In this document: piece by piece, positions 45,473-59,534 of the stretch
Layout: each line of letters starts with the position of its first letter
Numbering within the stretch: the stretch's first letter is position 1
Assembly (NCBI GenBank): GCA_029718625.1
Contig: CM056391.1
Location: 2,187,163 to 2,251,162, forward strand
Source of the DNA: Synaphobranchus kaupii
Lineage: Eukaryota > Chordata > Actinopteri > Anguilliformes > Synaphobranchidae
Reading direction: 5' to 3'
DNA: 64,000 nucleotides
The notes under the pieces: model-generated
The model's input: only the letters and a program-made list of their open reading frames with translations
What the model was told of the DNA's origin: nothing
The model's database searches: none
Program-made: the position numbers and the translations under genes

Positions 45473-48400
45473 TGAGTAGCCTATTTCTTTGGTATCATGA
45501 GTTCTCTTTTTGTGGCCCGCAGCTTAGAGGCCACCCTTTGACCTCGATCACTCGGCGGTCATGTGGTGTGCAGTGCTGGAATCCTGTGTGCTTGTTCTTG
45601 CATTAAATGTGTGTAAATGCTGCTGAGCTTTGCCAGGACTGGCTGAAAAGGGGCTTTTAGCCCCTTCCAGTGAAAGACTGCAACGAGGCAGAGTGTGCAT
45701 CTCGTTGGGCTTCACTGGATGCTGGGAAATGGAGTCAAAAACCTCACTGCCCCTGCGTGCCAAAGTTCCAGAGCAGTTGAATGCTCTAGCACTGTTCGTA
45801 TTTGGTCATGTTGACGGCACTTTCAGTATGTGATTGCGTTGGGGTGGCGCCATTTGTGGCCAAAAGTCGAAACCAAGGAATGGCAGAGAAGTTTCGGTAT
45901 TATTCAGCCTTGGAATACGACCTTCCTACGATGGAGATGTTTCTCGTAACGCTGCTGCACGGGTGTGAAAATTACGAGGTCAAAAGCACAACTCGCGCGG
46001 GGAAAATCCATACCTAACCCAAAACGTGGATTTATGTTCGTCGCATTAATTTGTTTACATATTACGGATTTGATCATAAACCGTGGTCTTTCCTGTACTG
46101 TTCTTTCTCAGCATGGTCATTCAAACAGGGGGGAAAAAGTGTTTCCTTTTGACCTATTTTCACAAAAGCCTTTGTTCGAGTGTGTGAGGGGACTCAAAAG
46201 CTGGCCCACACTTTTTCCTTTAGAGAACCTGAAACGCAGTGTTATCTTTAGTTACAAAATCAAGCGGGTTATGTTTACCGTAAACCCTGGCTTAGGGCCG
46301 ACAACTCCCGAGTGTTTATTTCATAAATAACGTCTTCCTGTCCCTATTGTGTAATTTCCTCTCAGTTGATTGAAACCTTAAAATAGACAGACATTGTTTT
46401 GTTTTTTTCTCCCCTTTCCTCACCCCTGGCCTTCTCTCACTTTTGGGTGTAGATTTGGGGCGTTTCATAAGCTTTAGCCCTTACGGCTCAAACAAGGGGC
46501 AAGACAAAAAGAAAACCGTTGTTCAGTGGTTTATAAAGGGGGAAGAAATCTCCACGGAATGCTTGAAGAAGCCTGACGGGGCTTAGCTCACTTTTCCCCT
46601 ACAGGTCAAAGGGTGTCATTACAGTTTGTGTAAATGATAGTTTTATAGAAGTGGAATTAGCCCCAAGGCTGGTGTGTTGAATCAATGCACACATTTTTTT
46701 GGGGAGGGGAGGATCCCTATGCGTGCCACCAGCTGTCCCGAGAGCCCACAGTGATGATGTCATTCTTCTGTCTCTCCCTAACCCCCACCATTCCCCGAAC
46801 ACTCTGGTAAAGTGCTTACGTCATTCCCCTAACCCCCCCCAATCACAGAGCACTCTGGTGAAGCGCTTATGTCATGTCCCTAACAACCACCCCTCATTGG
46901 CAGAGATGATCAATTTGTTCTGGGGGTTAAAGGAAACCCCAGAGTTTTATGAGCGGTGAAATTTGGTGTCCAGGAAAGGTATGCTTTACAGAGCTGTTGC
47001 TATGACAATGAAAGCCACAGAGGCCTATAAACTAGCTAGCTGGTTCATAACACATTAACTATGTACCTTGCCTGCAATTCAATCAAATCAGTTTGGTAGC
47101 AAATTTTATAGATGTCTGTATTGGCCCAGAGCCCTTTGGCAATTTCTCAGCAAAATGTGCCAAAATATAAAACGTGAAGTTTTATTTTTTTTTTTTAACT
47201 TGCCAATATATAGCCAGTATGAATAAGCAATGTGCATGTTATGGTCATATTGGCCATCTCGCTAGCTGGCCATTTAACCAGTGCACAACTGTCAAGCAAG
47301 CTAGCTGTAGTAGTTTGTCTACTTTAAATAGGCTAGCTGATTGACATTTTGTCTTTACATCACAAGTTATCAAAAGCATGTCTCAAAAGAAAATATGAAC
47401 CATGTCATGACTGTATCAAGTTTAGATTTTACTGTGCTCTCTCTGAGGGTGTTAACATTTCAAAACTGGGTCACACACACAAAAAAAGTTTATTGTTTTG
47501 GTGTTACTGTTCTATTTTTTTATATATTGCATAGAGCAAGAAAAGCAACAGTATTTTGGCGGTTAGGCTAGCTGCATAACATAACCATGTTGTTTGTACT
47601 AGTAGCCTATGTCCTCTGCTAGTCTGCTTTTTTTATTGTTACCATGTGATGCATGTTGATTGTAACATACCCAGGGACTACAGGTCCAAGTTAGCTTTGG
47701 CTAAATCCTCCGGTATGGTTCCATTTGTGTTAAAATTATGGAAAGTGTAAATTATGGAAGTGTTGTGCGGTCCGTGCATTGCAGCCTGTAGAATGAGAGG
47801 GTTTATTAATAACTAGCGCGCGTAGATTGGGTGCCTCGACTCCAGGCCGCGTTCAGGAGCCACAGGAGTTCTGTCTGTCCTTGTCACATATTCCTACTAA
47901 TGGTTTGACCTCGGGGGTGCTGTCATTGAGCTGCTAGTTCTTAAAGTTTTTTTTTTTTTTTCCCCCACCTCATTATTTTTCCTGCAAAAATCATCTCCAC
48001 AAATGTGGGTGTGCAGAAATGTCTGCCTCGTTCTCAGGCCCGCTTCCAAAATTGGAATCTGGCGAGGGAAACACAAAATGTTTTAATTATTGCAGTATTT
48101 TCGCACGTCGTGTACAGACTGTTCTGCTGCCTTTGGAATGCGCTGGGAGTTACGGCTATAAAGAGTCCCTCGCAACTGCAGAACTGTCACCGAAAAAACC
48201 TGCATACTCGCGAAACGGGCCGTCGACGGTCGTTCTACTTTCCTGCCGTCCCTGATGTTTTGGCACGGCGGGATCTGTCCTCCATCTTGCTGAAGATTTA
48301 CCGCGAGCCGCCAGGGTAGATGACTGAAACCTTTACCGCTTCACATCTGAACTCCACAGGCCTGTCACTCTTAGTGCTGGCAGAGCCGGGAAAGACTTAG

Positions 48401-50023
48401 CGCTTCTAAAGGCGCTTCTAATCCCGCGCTGTCTTCGGTGTCGTGGGGGAGCGCGCTCTGGCGGAGTCTGAGGGGTGGTATCGGGAGGTCGGCTCAGAAG
48501 GGGAGCGATCGGGCCGGTCGGCGGGCGGGCGGTCGGTCGGGCTCGCTCGCTCGGTCTTGTCGTTGCGCCCGGTGCGGGGGGGTGGGGGAGACGAAGTGGA
48601 GCGGGCGTTTCGCGGCGAGTCGCTATCTCTCTCGGAATCGAGTGCCGTTGCGGTGTTTCTCACACACACACCTGCAAGGAAGAAGGGTTTCAAACAAGAC
48701 AGGAAGGAACCAGCTACTGGGACAGCGACAAAAAAAGAGAGCCGAGCAAAAACAGCCATAATCTCCTCTTAGGATTCTGCTGGGCGTGTCCTCGGCCCGT
48801 TTGTGAGGGAGGTCACCTGACCCTGGCTTTCCTGGTCAGTGCCGTGTGTTTTCCTGCCGGAGAGTCTGTCCTGTTTCCACAGAGAAAGTGAGAGAGCGTT
48901 AGAGTGAGGAGGGAGGGGGGGGGGGGGGGGGCAGCTTTTCTGATCACACTTCATCTGGCAAAAACAGGCTCAGCATTTCGCCGGGCCGCTCTGCACTCTG
49001 CAGAACGAGGCCTTAATCGAAAGCGTTTCCAGGCGAGGCGTGGGCAGGAGAGGAGCTTGGCTACAGACCCACCAGATACTCAACACAAATATTCTTAAAT
49101 TAATTTAAGGTGTATGGAATATGTTTATTGCTGTGCCAGAAAGCACTGTTAACTCCTGTAGTTAGGAAAAAGGGAGTATGGAATGAATGCAGGAGTAGAC
49201 CATCTGGTTCGTCTGTAAAATCTGTGGCTGAGTGTATGGTTTGTCGGTGGGGGCGGGACTGGGCGGGGCCAGGGTGAGGCAGGGGCGGGGCCTAGCAGTA
49301 GCACAAGCCTTCCCTGTGTTCTCTGGGCACCCGTGGGCTGAATGATCCGACTGCACAAAGCCTCAGTGCAGACCTCACACACACACACTCACACGCGCAC
49401 AAACACACACACTCACACACACTGGGCCGCTTGTTCCCACGTGTTTATATCGCCACCACTCTGAACATTAAATCAGCTGGTTTATGTTCTACCTGTCAAA
49501 ACACTGAGACCCAATTACACAGGGCCGTTTACAGTGGCGGACGAGTCAAACGATCGCCCGCAGGGCAGGCCAGGGGGGTGGGGGTGGACTCAGGCCTACT
49601 TTCTGAGCGGCGGAACAGGCAATAGTTTTTAGAAAATCTGTATCCTGACAGTGTCCTCCATGCTGCTTAAATGCGTTTTTCTCACAGCGGACTTTGGCCA
49701 TTAACCTGTGGAGTTGTGTTTACTTCTGTTGCTGTTTTGTTTTGTACCCAGAATGCCGCTGGGCTCTCCGCCAGCACTGTAACCGCATCCCCTCTCTGTG
49801 GGCGTGGCGCTTGTGACAGGGAAACCCGAGAGCAGGGTAACAGGCCCGGTCAGAGATCACTAGCTTACCCGCCAAGATCAGTCACCTCGTCCCCGCCGAT
49901 GGCTCAGTCCTCTGACTACTGTGCTGGGGTGTGTCTGCACAGCTGGCCAAGGGGGGGCGCCGGCGTTAACCCTCGTGCCCGTGTCAGTGCTGGAGAGGGT
50001 CGCAGCCTCTCCACCTGAGTCTC

Positions 50024-50321
50024 GGGGTGCGTCCCAAATGCATCCTCCTTTCCTCCACTACCACCTCCTCTCTTCTGTGCCCCGGAAACTGACCTTTGTG
50101 TCCTAATCTAATGTTGCTGATTACACATTAATTACATATGAATGGTTACATATTAATTAATGTCTCGACTCAAAACCGCAATGTCAGGTACATTGTTTTT
50201 TTTGTACTACTACTTGTACTTGAAACGTACAGACAGTCGTGCATACTTCCGGGTAGGAGACGAGTGGAGGAGGCGATTGGAGGAAAGGAGGAGAGGCGTG
50301 TAGAGTATTGGGACGCACCCC
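50024..50321. mobile_element. MITE with GGGGTGCGTCCCAA ends
   Basis: Inverted ends GGGGTGCGTCCCAA and TTGGGACGCACCCC bound 298 bp. A second inverted block (CCTCCTTTCCTCCACT / AGTGGAGGAGG...GGAAAGGAGG) lies inward. No coding sequence is present. Confidence 0.8.
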
Positions 50322-51837
50322 TGGATTGAAGCCAGTACCTGCTGTCGCCAGTAGTGATGAGTGACTGGTGTTGTGTCACCCGCTATTGGCATTTAAGAAC
50401 CCCATTATGGACATTGTAACTAATAGCTGCAACTGCCTCTCAACCTCATAACTAACAGGATGTCATCTCTGATGGCGTAAAACTATCTAAAATTATTTTT
50501 ATTTTTTTTAGTAGTTATCTTTTTTTCTTATACTTTCTCCTGCTTTGTTTGTTTGTTCTGTCGCCTCTACCTGCTATTGTTGTTAGATTATGTTTTGTTC
50601 CGTTTTTATATCTGCCAAAAAAAAGTCAATGGGACATTCCAAATTAGGGTGGGAATTGGACGTATTCAGGCTCTCGTTGGGTGCCAAATTTATTTAAAAA
50701 GAAACGGAGCACGTTCAGGGAGCTTCAGTGAGTGGAGAGTATCACTTCTGGCGCTGGGGACAGAAGAAAGCTCTCGAACCCGATCCTCAGATGGTCTGAG
50801 CCGTCCCATAGCACCCCATCACAGCAGGAAGTGCGGGCGCATAGCTCTTAGCGCATCGCGGCTTAATAATTCATTTGAGTGCTGCTGTACCCGGTGGGGG
50901 GTGGGGGGGGTGGGGGGGACTTGTCTAATGTTACACACCCACACACACACACACACACACACGCGCGCACATACGGGCGATGCCAATCAGAACGGCGCCC
51001 GACGTTCCGGTGTCACGCTCGCTCCTTAACATCGCGCCGGTCCGTGGGGAGTGATTGATGTTGAGTGCTGAACACAGCTGAACGCCAGGCTTCAGTCGCA
51101 GCAGGCGCGCGATACGCGATTAACATATTTTTCTAAAACAAATGTTTGGCTTTCTAAAGTGATTAAGAAGAGAGGGGGGAGGGGGGAGGGGGGGCGGGGG
51201 GGCGGGGGGGGGGGGCATATCTCTCCGGCCATAAAAATAACTCTCCTCTCGTCCGGTAGTTGTGCTGACTGAAGTCTGAATTCCGCTGGCAGCCGTGGAG
51301 TTATGTGAACTCTCCATTGACTGCAGGCCTGTTCAACCCAGCTTGACAGCACTCTGAGTGGCGTATGGGCTCCGCCCCCTTACCCCCCTCCTCCCGGCTC
51401 CGCCTCCCTCTCTCTGCAAATTGGATTGGGAGGTTTAGAGTTTCTGTTGGAGGTGAAACGCTATCTGTGTAATTGGGCCTGTAGGTTTGTGTCCGACCTG
51501 CGAGCGGTCACGTTCGCCAGGCGCCCCCCCTCTCCGCCCCGCCCTTCCCTTCTCCCGCTCCCTCCGTATCATTCCCATCACAATCCAATTTCCTCCGCCG
51601 TGTTCCCGAGGCCTCATTATCTCCCTGTAGCGCTGCCCCTGGCTGCCCTTCCGGGCCCGAGCCTCCGTGCGGATCCCGCGCCTCATGTTAGACTGCCACT
51701 TTCGCCTCCTCCAAGGTCCCCGGGGAGTCTGCTGTTACCGTTGCTCGTTCCTAAATGCCAGGTTATTAGCGCCGGTTACAGTGAAATTTCTCTGCACTTA
51801 AGATGGGCGTACCAAAAATAAATATCTTCCGCCTCTC

Positions 51838-52015
51838 ATATTATTATTATTATTATTGTTATTATTACCATGCACAGTGCTATATTATTATTATTATTAT
51901 TATTGTTACCGTGCACAGTGCTATATTATTATTATTATTATTGTTACCGTGCACAGTGCTATATTATTATTATTATTGTTACCGTGCACAGTGCTATATT
52001 ATTATTATTATTATA
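51838..52015 (+). repeat. Compound (ATT)n repeat, four to five units
   Basis: A TTACCGTGCACAGTGCTATA core followed by (TTA)n recurs four to five times. Each core contains the palindrome GTGCAC. Confidence 0.9.
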
Positions 52016-52457
52016 TTATGACAAAATGTAGATAGAAAAACTTTTGTTTTCCTAAACTGTGTCCACAAACAAGTTTGTTGAATGTAAGACTGTCTCGTAC
52101 TAACAGGGCTGTTTGGCCGTTGTGAACTCTAGCGGGAGCAGTGTGTGGTAACGCCGCACCAGTGCCTGGCCAGGCTAAACGCCGCTGGGCGCGAGGCATG
52201 CTAATTGCTGCTAAAAATAGGTGGAATGCGCCTCATTGTGGAGACGGCCCCCCCTCCAGCTCTATCCCTAACGGCCCTGAGCCCTTTGGCGTGGCCAGGC
52301 GACGGTTGCCATGACGGCGGGTGCTTTGATCTGTGGCGGGTCTGCCGCCGGTCACCTGACCTTGTTCCTGTAAGCCCAATGACCGAAGGCTCGCCCGTTT
52401 CGTCTGACGTTTTACACACATCTCACTGCGGCCGAAAGTCACTGCGGCCTGCCTTCC

Positions 52458-52870
52458 AGCCGGGCATGAAATTAACTTTTTCTCCCACTGGCCAGAGTGG
52501 CTTGTAGATTCTAAAAATCACCAGCTATTTTCAATGTTTTAACAGCCACATTACCTTTTACAATATAACACAACCTGGGCACTGTTTCCCAAAAGGATCT
52601 TGGGTAAAGATCATCTTGGGCTATTTTCTTTTTATATAACTTTCGTTGTTTGTTTTTCATCATTTGTTTTTTGTCTTTTTTAAATTTTTTTATTCTTATT
52701 ATCTTATGTAATGTCAGTAAATTTTAAATAGTTTTACTCATAAAATGAAGAAAGCACAAACGCAAACGCTCTAAGATGATCTTAACTCTGAGATGCTTTT
52801 GGGAAATGTGGCCCTGGAGGCTGCTGCGTGTGGCTGGTGGCTGGTGGCTGGTGTTAAATCCACATCCTGT
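52458..52870. mobile_element. GAAATTAAC-type MITE interrupted by a second MITE
   Basis: The left part (GCATGAAATTAACTTTTTC to ACCTTTTACAATATAAC) matches the copy at 12537. The right end (GGCTGGTGGCTGGTGTTAAA) resumes after about 240 bp of unrelated sequence with its own inverted ends. Confidence 0.65.
52577..52813. mobile_element. MITE nested in another MITE
   Basis: Inverted ends GGCACTGTTTCCCAAAAG and CTTTTGGGAAATGTGGCC bound an A/T-rich interior. A second inner inverted pair is AAGATCATCTT / AAGATGATCTT. Flanking duplication is imperfect. Confidence 0.65.
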
Positions 52871-54509
52871 GACACATTGTGTTCTGTAGTGTATGCAAAG
52901 AAGATCAGATTCACACATTTATGTGCGTTTTGCTTTGTGGCGGTGATAATGTGATAAATTGTTTTGTTACTGGGAACTGTGATCCCTTAGCAGTCTCTAA
53001 GCTGGCCGTGTACAGCGGTGTTCTGTTAGACGGGGCTGACTCCATGAAGCAGGCAGAGGCTTGAGAAAGGCTGCTCGGTGCGCCGGGGGTAGATTGCAGC
53101 GGAAGGAACTGAAAGTTTGAAGTGGTTTTGGCGCGGGGTGGCTGGGTGCCCTGTAACAACGAGAGAGGAAGTGTGACTCTCTGTCTATTTGGAGGCGGCC
53201 TTCTGCTTTGTGTCAAAATATCTGGCTTTCGCGGTCACGGAACAGCCATCAAACTGAAACTGCGCCATTTTGTAACCTCTCTGCTGCTCTGGGTAATTCT
53301 CCTGTTGGGCAAATCCTGAAATCCAAGGCCTCGACTGGCGGTATTATGGCTTTATAGTTACCTTTTGGCTGCTTGTATGATACAATATCCGGTTTTATGG
53401 CAGAAGCTTGTTCTTTTGACTACCGCTGACTACCGCGACGGTCGCATATATTGGAGGAAGAGAAGACAGAGACCGCAGGGTTCATACATGCACCCCAGCG
53501 TTGAGCCGCCCAGCCGCCCACTATTCTTATCTGATAAAGTGTCTTGGTTCATGTCTTACTTTTTTATGTCCTGTGCAGTGTCTGAAGGTTAGTTGTAGCG
53601 CTGGTGGCTATCGGTGGTATACCAGCAGGGGGCGCATTCTCCAGTGTCTCATCGATAGTCTTCGATTCTCTTTGGTAGTCTGAGTTGTGCCGTGCGGAGT
53701 AATGGACTGCACGTGAAGGAACGTAGAGGGGTCATGACCTTACGTGAAACTTGTGGTGTAACGTCTAAACGGAGCCCGTGTCGATTTTTCGACAGTCAAG
53801 GTCAGTCCGGTGTTGGCGCTAGATAGGGGCAGGGCTTTTTCAAATGATGGATGACCCGTTTCTGGCTATTCCTGGGTTCCTAGACTCAAACGCGAGGGTT
53901 TCCTTGCAACGCCGGAGGCCTTACGGACTGTAATTTTCACTTTTCCACGGTTGAGTTGGTCAAGACTGGCCCTGTAATGTGCTGGTGGACGCACGGCCGG
54001 AGCACAGACTATGAAATTTACGGTCTCACGCCGCCATGTTGGAGCGAGCCCTCCCCAGGATCGAGTGTGCTTTCTTTAAAAGGGTTTATCAGGCCCAACA
54101 GCCTCCCGTGACCTTTGCCCCCCTCATATTTCCTCATAGATGTCACCGTCGGTGACCGGAAAAACAAACGGCGCCCCTGTCTAATTATGAAAAACGGCGC
54201 AGGACGCCATTGAATTTTCCCCCGCGGGCTGGAATTGAATTAGGGAAGCGGGATTGACTTTGTCTGACCCGTTGAGTGCTGTTCAGCAGAGGAATCGGTC
54301 AGGACCTTGCGCCGTGAGAGGATGACGTAACCCCTCTGCTGACATAGCGTGTGGACAGACCCCTGAAGGCACGAGGGAGTATCCAGTCTGCCTGGTTCTG
54401 CCGGACTCTCTGGTCAGTCAGTGCCGGATCCTGTTTATCTAGTCTAATGTTCAGAAACACTCATTTCTGCATTTATATCTTGATGTAAACATCAAGGTAG
54501 TCGTGCTTG

Positions 54510-54635
54510 GGGTTGTTTTGGTGACATAGCCAGTAAAGTAAGGGCACCGTCCACATGCTCATTGCGAGCCAATGCGACGTTGGCGACTAGAATATGGCCG
54601 TCGCATGTTTCTCCCTCTCCCTCTCTCTCTCTCAA

Positions 54636-54678
<43 letters not shown>

Positions 54679-54745
54679 CTACCCATTCTTCCTGTCTCTC
54701 TACACTATGTTGTCCAATAAAGTTGAAAAAGCCCTAAAAATATTA
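54510..54745 (+). mobile_element. SINE-like repeat with CT-rich expansion
   Basis: The sequence CACCGTCCACATGCTCATTG then GTCGCATGTTTCTCCCTCTC and CTTCCTGTCTCTCTAC then GTCCAATAAAGTTGAAAAAG resembles a common fish SINE tail. A (CT)n run has expanded inside at about 54643-54675. A related copy is at 59535. Confidence 0.6.
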
Positions 54746-56059
54746 TTTTAAAAAAAAGGTAAACATACAGGTGATTCCGCCCCTTCTTGCTCCACCGTTA
54801 CCTTTCCCGTAAGCGTGCGTTCCCTCGGGCTAAGAGCGCGGAGATGAGTGTAATATGTAACAGCCTGTATGTTATATTGAGGCTGGAGAATGTTAATTGG
54901 GACAGACAGACAGACGGACGCAGCTGTCCTTCCGTACAGAGGGGAATGAACCGTAGGGGACACCACCGCTCTTTACCAAGGACCCTCAAACGCCCTCATC
55001 TCTAATTGGGTAATTGGGTGCATTAGTCTAATGCAATTGTTTGTTTAGCAGGGACCAGACATATGGAAGCTAACAGGATATTTAATTTAGCTTCCTTGTT
55101 TGTGACGGGGCTGGGTCACAGGTCCGGAAAATTAAGTCCCCCCCCCGGTGCGTTTGAGGCTTGGAGCAATGACACATGACGGGTATTTGCATGCGTGTCG
55201 CCGTGGCTCTGCGTTTCGTTTAGGCCCGGAATGCGCAGGTGTTTAAGTGTGGTCAGAGCCGCAGGGAGAAAGCGCTGATAGAACGAGCGGCTCTCTCGCT
55301 CCACGTTCGTCCCGGGCTCACCCCGGGGGGGGGTGGTGTCGGCGTCTGCCGTTTCGTTCTGGCTAATTACGCGGTGCGTCGCTGTGCCGAACGCGGCCGG
55401 ATCGCCGCTAATGAAGGTTAGAGCTTCCATTTTTCACGGACTCTGAAGCGTAGATCGATTGGAAAGGTCATTTTCCCAAACGGGAAAAGGCGAGGAAATT
55501 ACCACGAGCTGCTAATTCGCCATGAAGAATTAAATCTCTCTTCTGTCGCATTTTTGTTGGATAGGACTAGTTTGTCTGTCTGTCTGTCTAAGGAACGAAG
55601 GATGTCAGGCATTATGTTTTCCAGGTGGCACTGTTCAGGGATGGGCACAGGGCCAGATGTTTTGTCAGTGCAGAATTAGAGGAGGAATGATGGCAATGCA
55701 CGGCTCCGGCAGGACCCCCCCAAAAAAACGCAGTACAGGTCACGCTGCGGCATTATGGGAATGCGGCTTGCCTTTGTGCCTTTTGTGAAATAACATCCTG
55801 GGGATGTCCGAGCTCAAAATACCCCCCCCCCCCCCAGCCTGCGCACATCACACACAGCCAGCAACGGGATAATGAGACAATACCGTAAACAGGAAGTGCT
55901 CACTGACGGAACAGACTGGGCACGGACTGACCCCTGACCCTGCGTGTGCCCAGCCAATCACCTCCCATCCACAACTCCCCAAGATTTCTGCCTGTAAGAG
56001 TTTTACTATGCTTTTCCACGTCTAAGTTTGAAGATCTATACTTTAGTGTGGTTCAGTCT

Positions 56060-56257
56060 GGAAGGATGTGAAATTAACACCAGACAAAGGCTGGTAAGAT
56101 TTTCTACTCTAGCAGTCACTTTGGCAGGTAACCAACCCGGTTGTGTTATATTGTAAAAGGTCATGTGGCTGGTAAAATGTTGAAAATGGCTGGTGATTTT
56201 TAGAAACCCCACAAACCCCTCTGACCAGTGGGTCAAAAAGTAAATTTTATGCCCTGG
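56060..56257. mobile_element. GAAATTAAC-type MITE, inverted copy
   Basis: Read on the minus strand it matches the copy at 12537: CAGGGCATAAAATTTACTTT at one end and GTTAATTTCACATCC at the other, with the CCAGCCATTTTCAACATTTT interior. Confidence 0.7.
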
Positions 56258-59094
56258 AATTATTGCGTTTCATTTTGTTTCTGTATTTTAATGCAGAAAT
56301 TAGCATTCATTTTTGTCTCACGTAAATTAAAGTATTTTAATGAAGTGTTTACAGAATTGCAGTCCAAATTTATGAGCCTTGCTAAGTAGACATTTATTTA
56401 ATTTAACTGCATTCCGTTTCATTTAATTCTCCCACTTCCTTCTTTATTATTTAAAATGCTGAACAAGGGATAATCCTGAGGTCATTCTCTCTCTCTCTCT
56501 CTCTCTGCAAGGCGGTGCACTGCGTGTGTACACAGTGTAATGTGGTGCGTGCGTGTGTGCGTATGCAGTGTAACGCTGTACAAAGCGTGTGGTAACACAT
56601 AGGCCAGGATGTGACGCATCTCTCAGATTCTTGCCTGAAGGACAGAGGCACGTGGAGTTCATGTGACTCATCTGATTGGCCTGTAAATAATCCCTAATAC
56701 CGCCGCTGGCACCAAGGCACATTTCACACCTCTCTCTCCGTTTAAAGAGTTTTTTTTTTTAAACGCCCGCTTGGATTTATTAATTGAATTAACACCGTTT
56801 GAAATGATGCTATCGTGTCTCCTGGTCTTGTCTACTCAGCCATGGCTGGGGCCTGTTCTGCAGCCTGGCGGATTAATTCTCAGGCCCGGAGCCGAACGTT
56901 GTAGAGCGGGGAGATTCGGGATGGGCAGGGCGCCCCCTCTGTCCCATGCACTGCCGTGCCTCAGATTATCACCACCCTGGGCTGCTCCAACAGCGCCTCC
57001 TGGAGGCCTAGGAAGACTCCCTCTGCGGTTTAATCCCACGGACCCCAGAAGTATGGTCTGGACTCAGACTCTGGATGAGGAGCAGACAGAGAGGCATAAC
57101 TCAGGGCCTAACGAGGCACTGCTGGAGTTAGGCACACTTCACCAAGCCTTTATCTTAACCCAGAGTTTATCTCCCTGGCTTTCAACACACAAGAGTTTCC
57201 ACACCAGTCTGCAGAGACTGTGGCTTCCGTCATCTTTTGATTTAGTAATCTCCTCTTACACAGAGAGAGGGGGAGAGAGAGACCATTACGGACACCATAT
57301 CACGCTCAAGGGGAATGAGGGGGGTTCAGACGGGTTCAGACCCGTAGCCCCGCCTCCTGGGGCAAGATGTAGGTGGTCACCCATGCTGATCCGGAAGATT
57401 CCAAATGGCTCTCAGACTGCTGCTGAAACGAAAATATATTGATCCGATTAGGTTTGGGGGAGCGTGGCCCATTGGGGATTGACAAGTGCTCAGGGCTTCT
57501 AAGTAATGCAGTGAGTTGGGGGTGGGGGGGGGGGTGTTGGGTGGGCGTAGCTGTAGGTGGGTTGAGTGCCTGTCATTACAGGTTTGCTGATTGGACACTG
57601 AGGTGGTTGGGCAGTGCGCCCTTTGGCATTCATAGCCGGGGATTGTGGGCATTTAGTGGGTGATCTCAGGTGTGCATAGCGCACCTCTCTGCCCTGCCGT
57701 GCGGGCTGAAGTAAAACGTTCTCAGGTTTTTACCGTACGCGCTCTGACTGTTCCCCTCACGTGCAGAGGGGTTTATAATCAGAACCAGCCAGCCACACGT
57801 TTAGTTTAAATGACACGCTGGCTAGGTGTAGCGGTCAGGATCACAGAGGACTGGCCTTTAAAGTCAAGCCCCGGTCCTGTACTGCTTGTTCTCTCTGTTT
57901 TACATTGTAAAGACGCCCCGGTGCCTACGGGCTATTTCTGGGGACAGGGTGTTTGATGTAAGGTCCTTACAAATCGGGCGGAACAAAGCCAATCTGGCCT
58001 TTTATTTTCAGGTGCATTATAAGCCTCGATTTCACAAAGCGAGCGTGCCGTCCGGTACATTTCTTTTCTGGGAAGATCAAATGACGTTGGATGAACAAGA
58101 GGGCCGCGGACCGGTATAGTGCCACGCCCAGGGGGCGGAGCCGTGCGGGAACACGGTCCACTCATGTTTTTGCGGGCAGGGGTTGAAGGAGCCAGAGGAC
58201 CATCCCGGTCTCTTCCACCGGGGCAACACGGCGACGTCATCCCAGGACTGATCTGGGATCAGCTCATGAGGGTGAAGTGCAGCGATGTGCTGGTCTGTGG
58301 GCTGATCTAAGAGCAGCGGGCATGGGAGGGAGTTGGCGCGTTTGGGTTTCAACAGCTTCAGACTCTCAGGAAGTTAAAGTAATGACCGCACGATTAAACG
58401 GCCTCAATGTGATGATGGACGTAGAGGAAGGTCTTCCAGATGGCTGAGCCATGTGCGCCTTTACTGCCACCCTAATGCATTTAGTATTTCAGGTCACGAG
58501 CGCGTTGCGTTTAATCCCCGTTCAGTATGATCTCCACTCTGCTTAGTCATCATACTCTTGTCCTCCCACACGCCTGTTGGGTCGCTGACCTCACACTGCT
58601 GGACTTACAAGTTTAGTCATTTTCTCTTTGACTTCTGCTTAATGGCAATGTCGAAACTTCAGAGTTTTGCTTGAGTTGACAGAGAAACTTTTCTGCGCGG
58701 TGGTAAAAGTGGAAGCGGGTGGTATTTTAAGCACACGGGCTCAGTTTTACATGCTCGCGTGTGTCTGTGTCTCTATGCTGTGTCACTGCTGAATGCCTTC
58801 CGAAGCAAAGCATTCTGGGTCCCCAGGCGACTCAGAAGGGCGGAGGGAAGAGCGCGCCCAACGGTCCCGAAATGAAAAAAACGAATTAACGGCAACTTAT
58901 GGAAAATAGAAAAGCCGTCTGGCTGTCTGGAGCGACCGAGGCTGCGATTACCTTCCTTTATAAAGGCCTGAGGGTGAGAGAAAAACACATTTCATTAAAG
59001 GAAGAGAGGCTGTTTCACTGCCAGAGAGGCCCCAGTTCTGTACTCCAACCATAACTTTCTGGTCCTTGCTCGGGGTCGTGCCGCCGCCAAACGT

Positions 59095-59180
59095 TTTCCA
59101 CGGAGTTTGTGTTCTGTGCAGCGTGTCCACGCTCTTTTCCACAGAGTTTGTGTTCTGTGCAGCGTGTCCACGCTCTTTTC
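59095..59180 (+). repeat. 41-bp duplication
   Basis: TTTTCCACAGAGTTTGTGTT and CTGTGCAGCGTGTCCACGCT occur twice head to tail in the rapgef2 intron. Confidence 0.88.
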
Positions 59181-59534
59181 CTGGAATATGAAACGCGCGC
59201 ATGTTGCTTTTAAAAGATTCATGTGTCCGGCTTCTAGCTTCAGGCTTGTAGCTCGGCGCTTCTGGCTTCGGGCCTGGTTATATATGCACTTAGGCTAAGC
59301 TGCGCTGCATACGAGCATCTGCTCAATGGCTGAATGTGAAGGCGGCTTTCGGAGCGCATCATAGGGACTGAACTACGGACCGGGTTCTGGACGTTAGAAC
59401 AGAACCCGTAATAAAAGTCACTCCTGTCTGTGGCTCCTGAGGTAACTGACTGATGTTGTTAGAATCAAAGATGGCGGCTCTTCCCCCACATGCACCGTGT
59501 TTAGTGTAAGCGTGTAAATATTCTCAGTTCTGTT

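Noticed and set aside
56771..57442. 223-residue + frame in rapgef2 intron 1
   Set aside because: It is long for chance, but the translation shows no domain, conserved motif or fit to RAPGEF2. Kept as unsupported; codon conservation in a related fish would be needed to reopen it.
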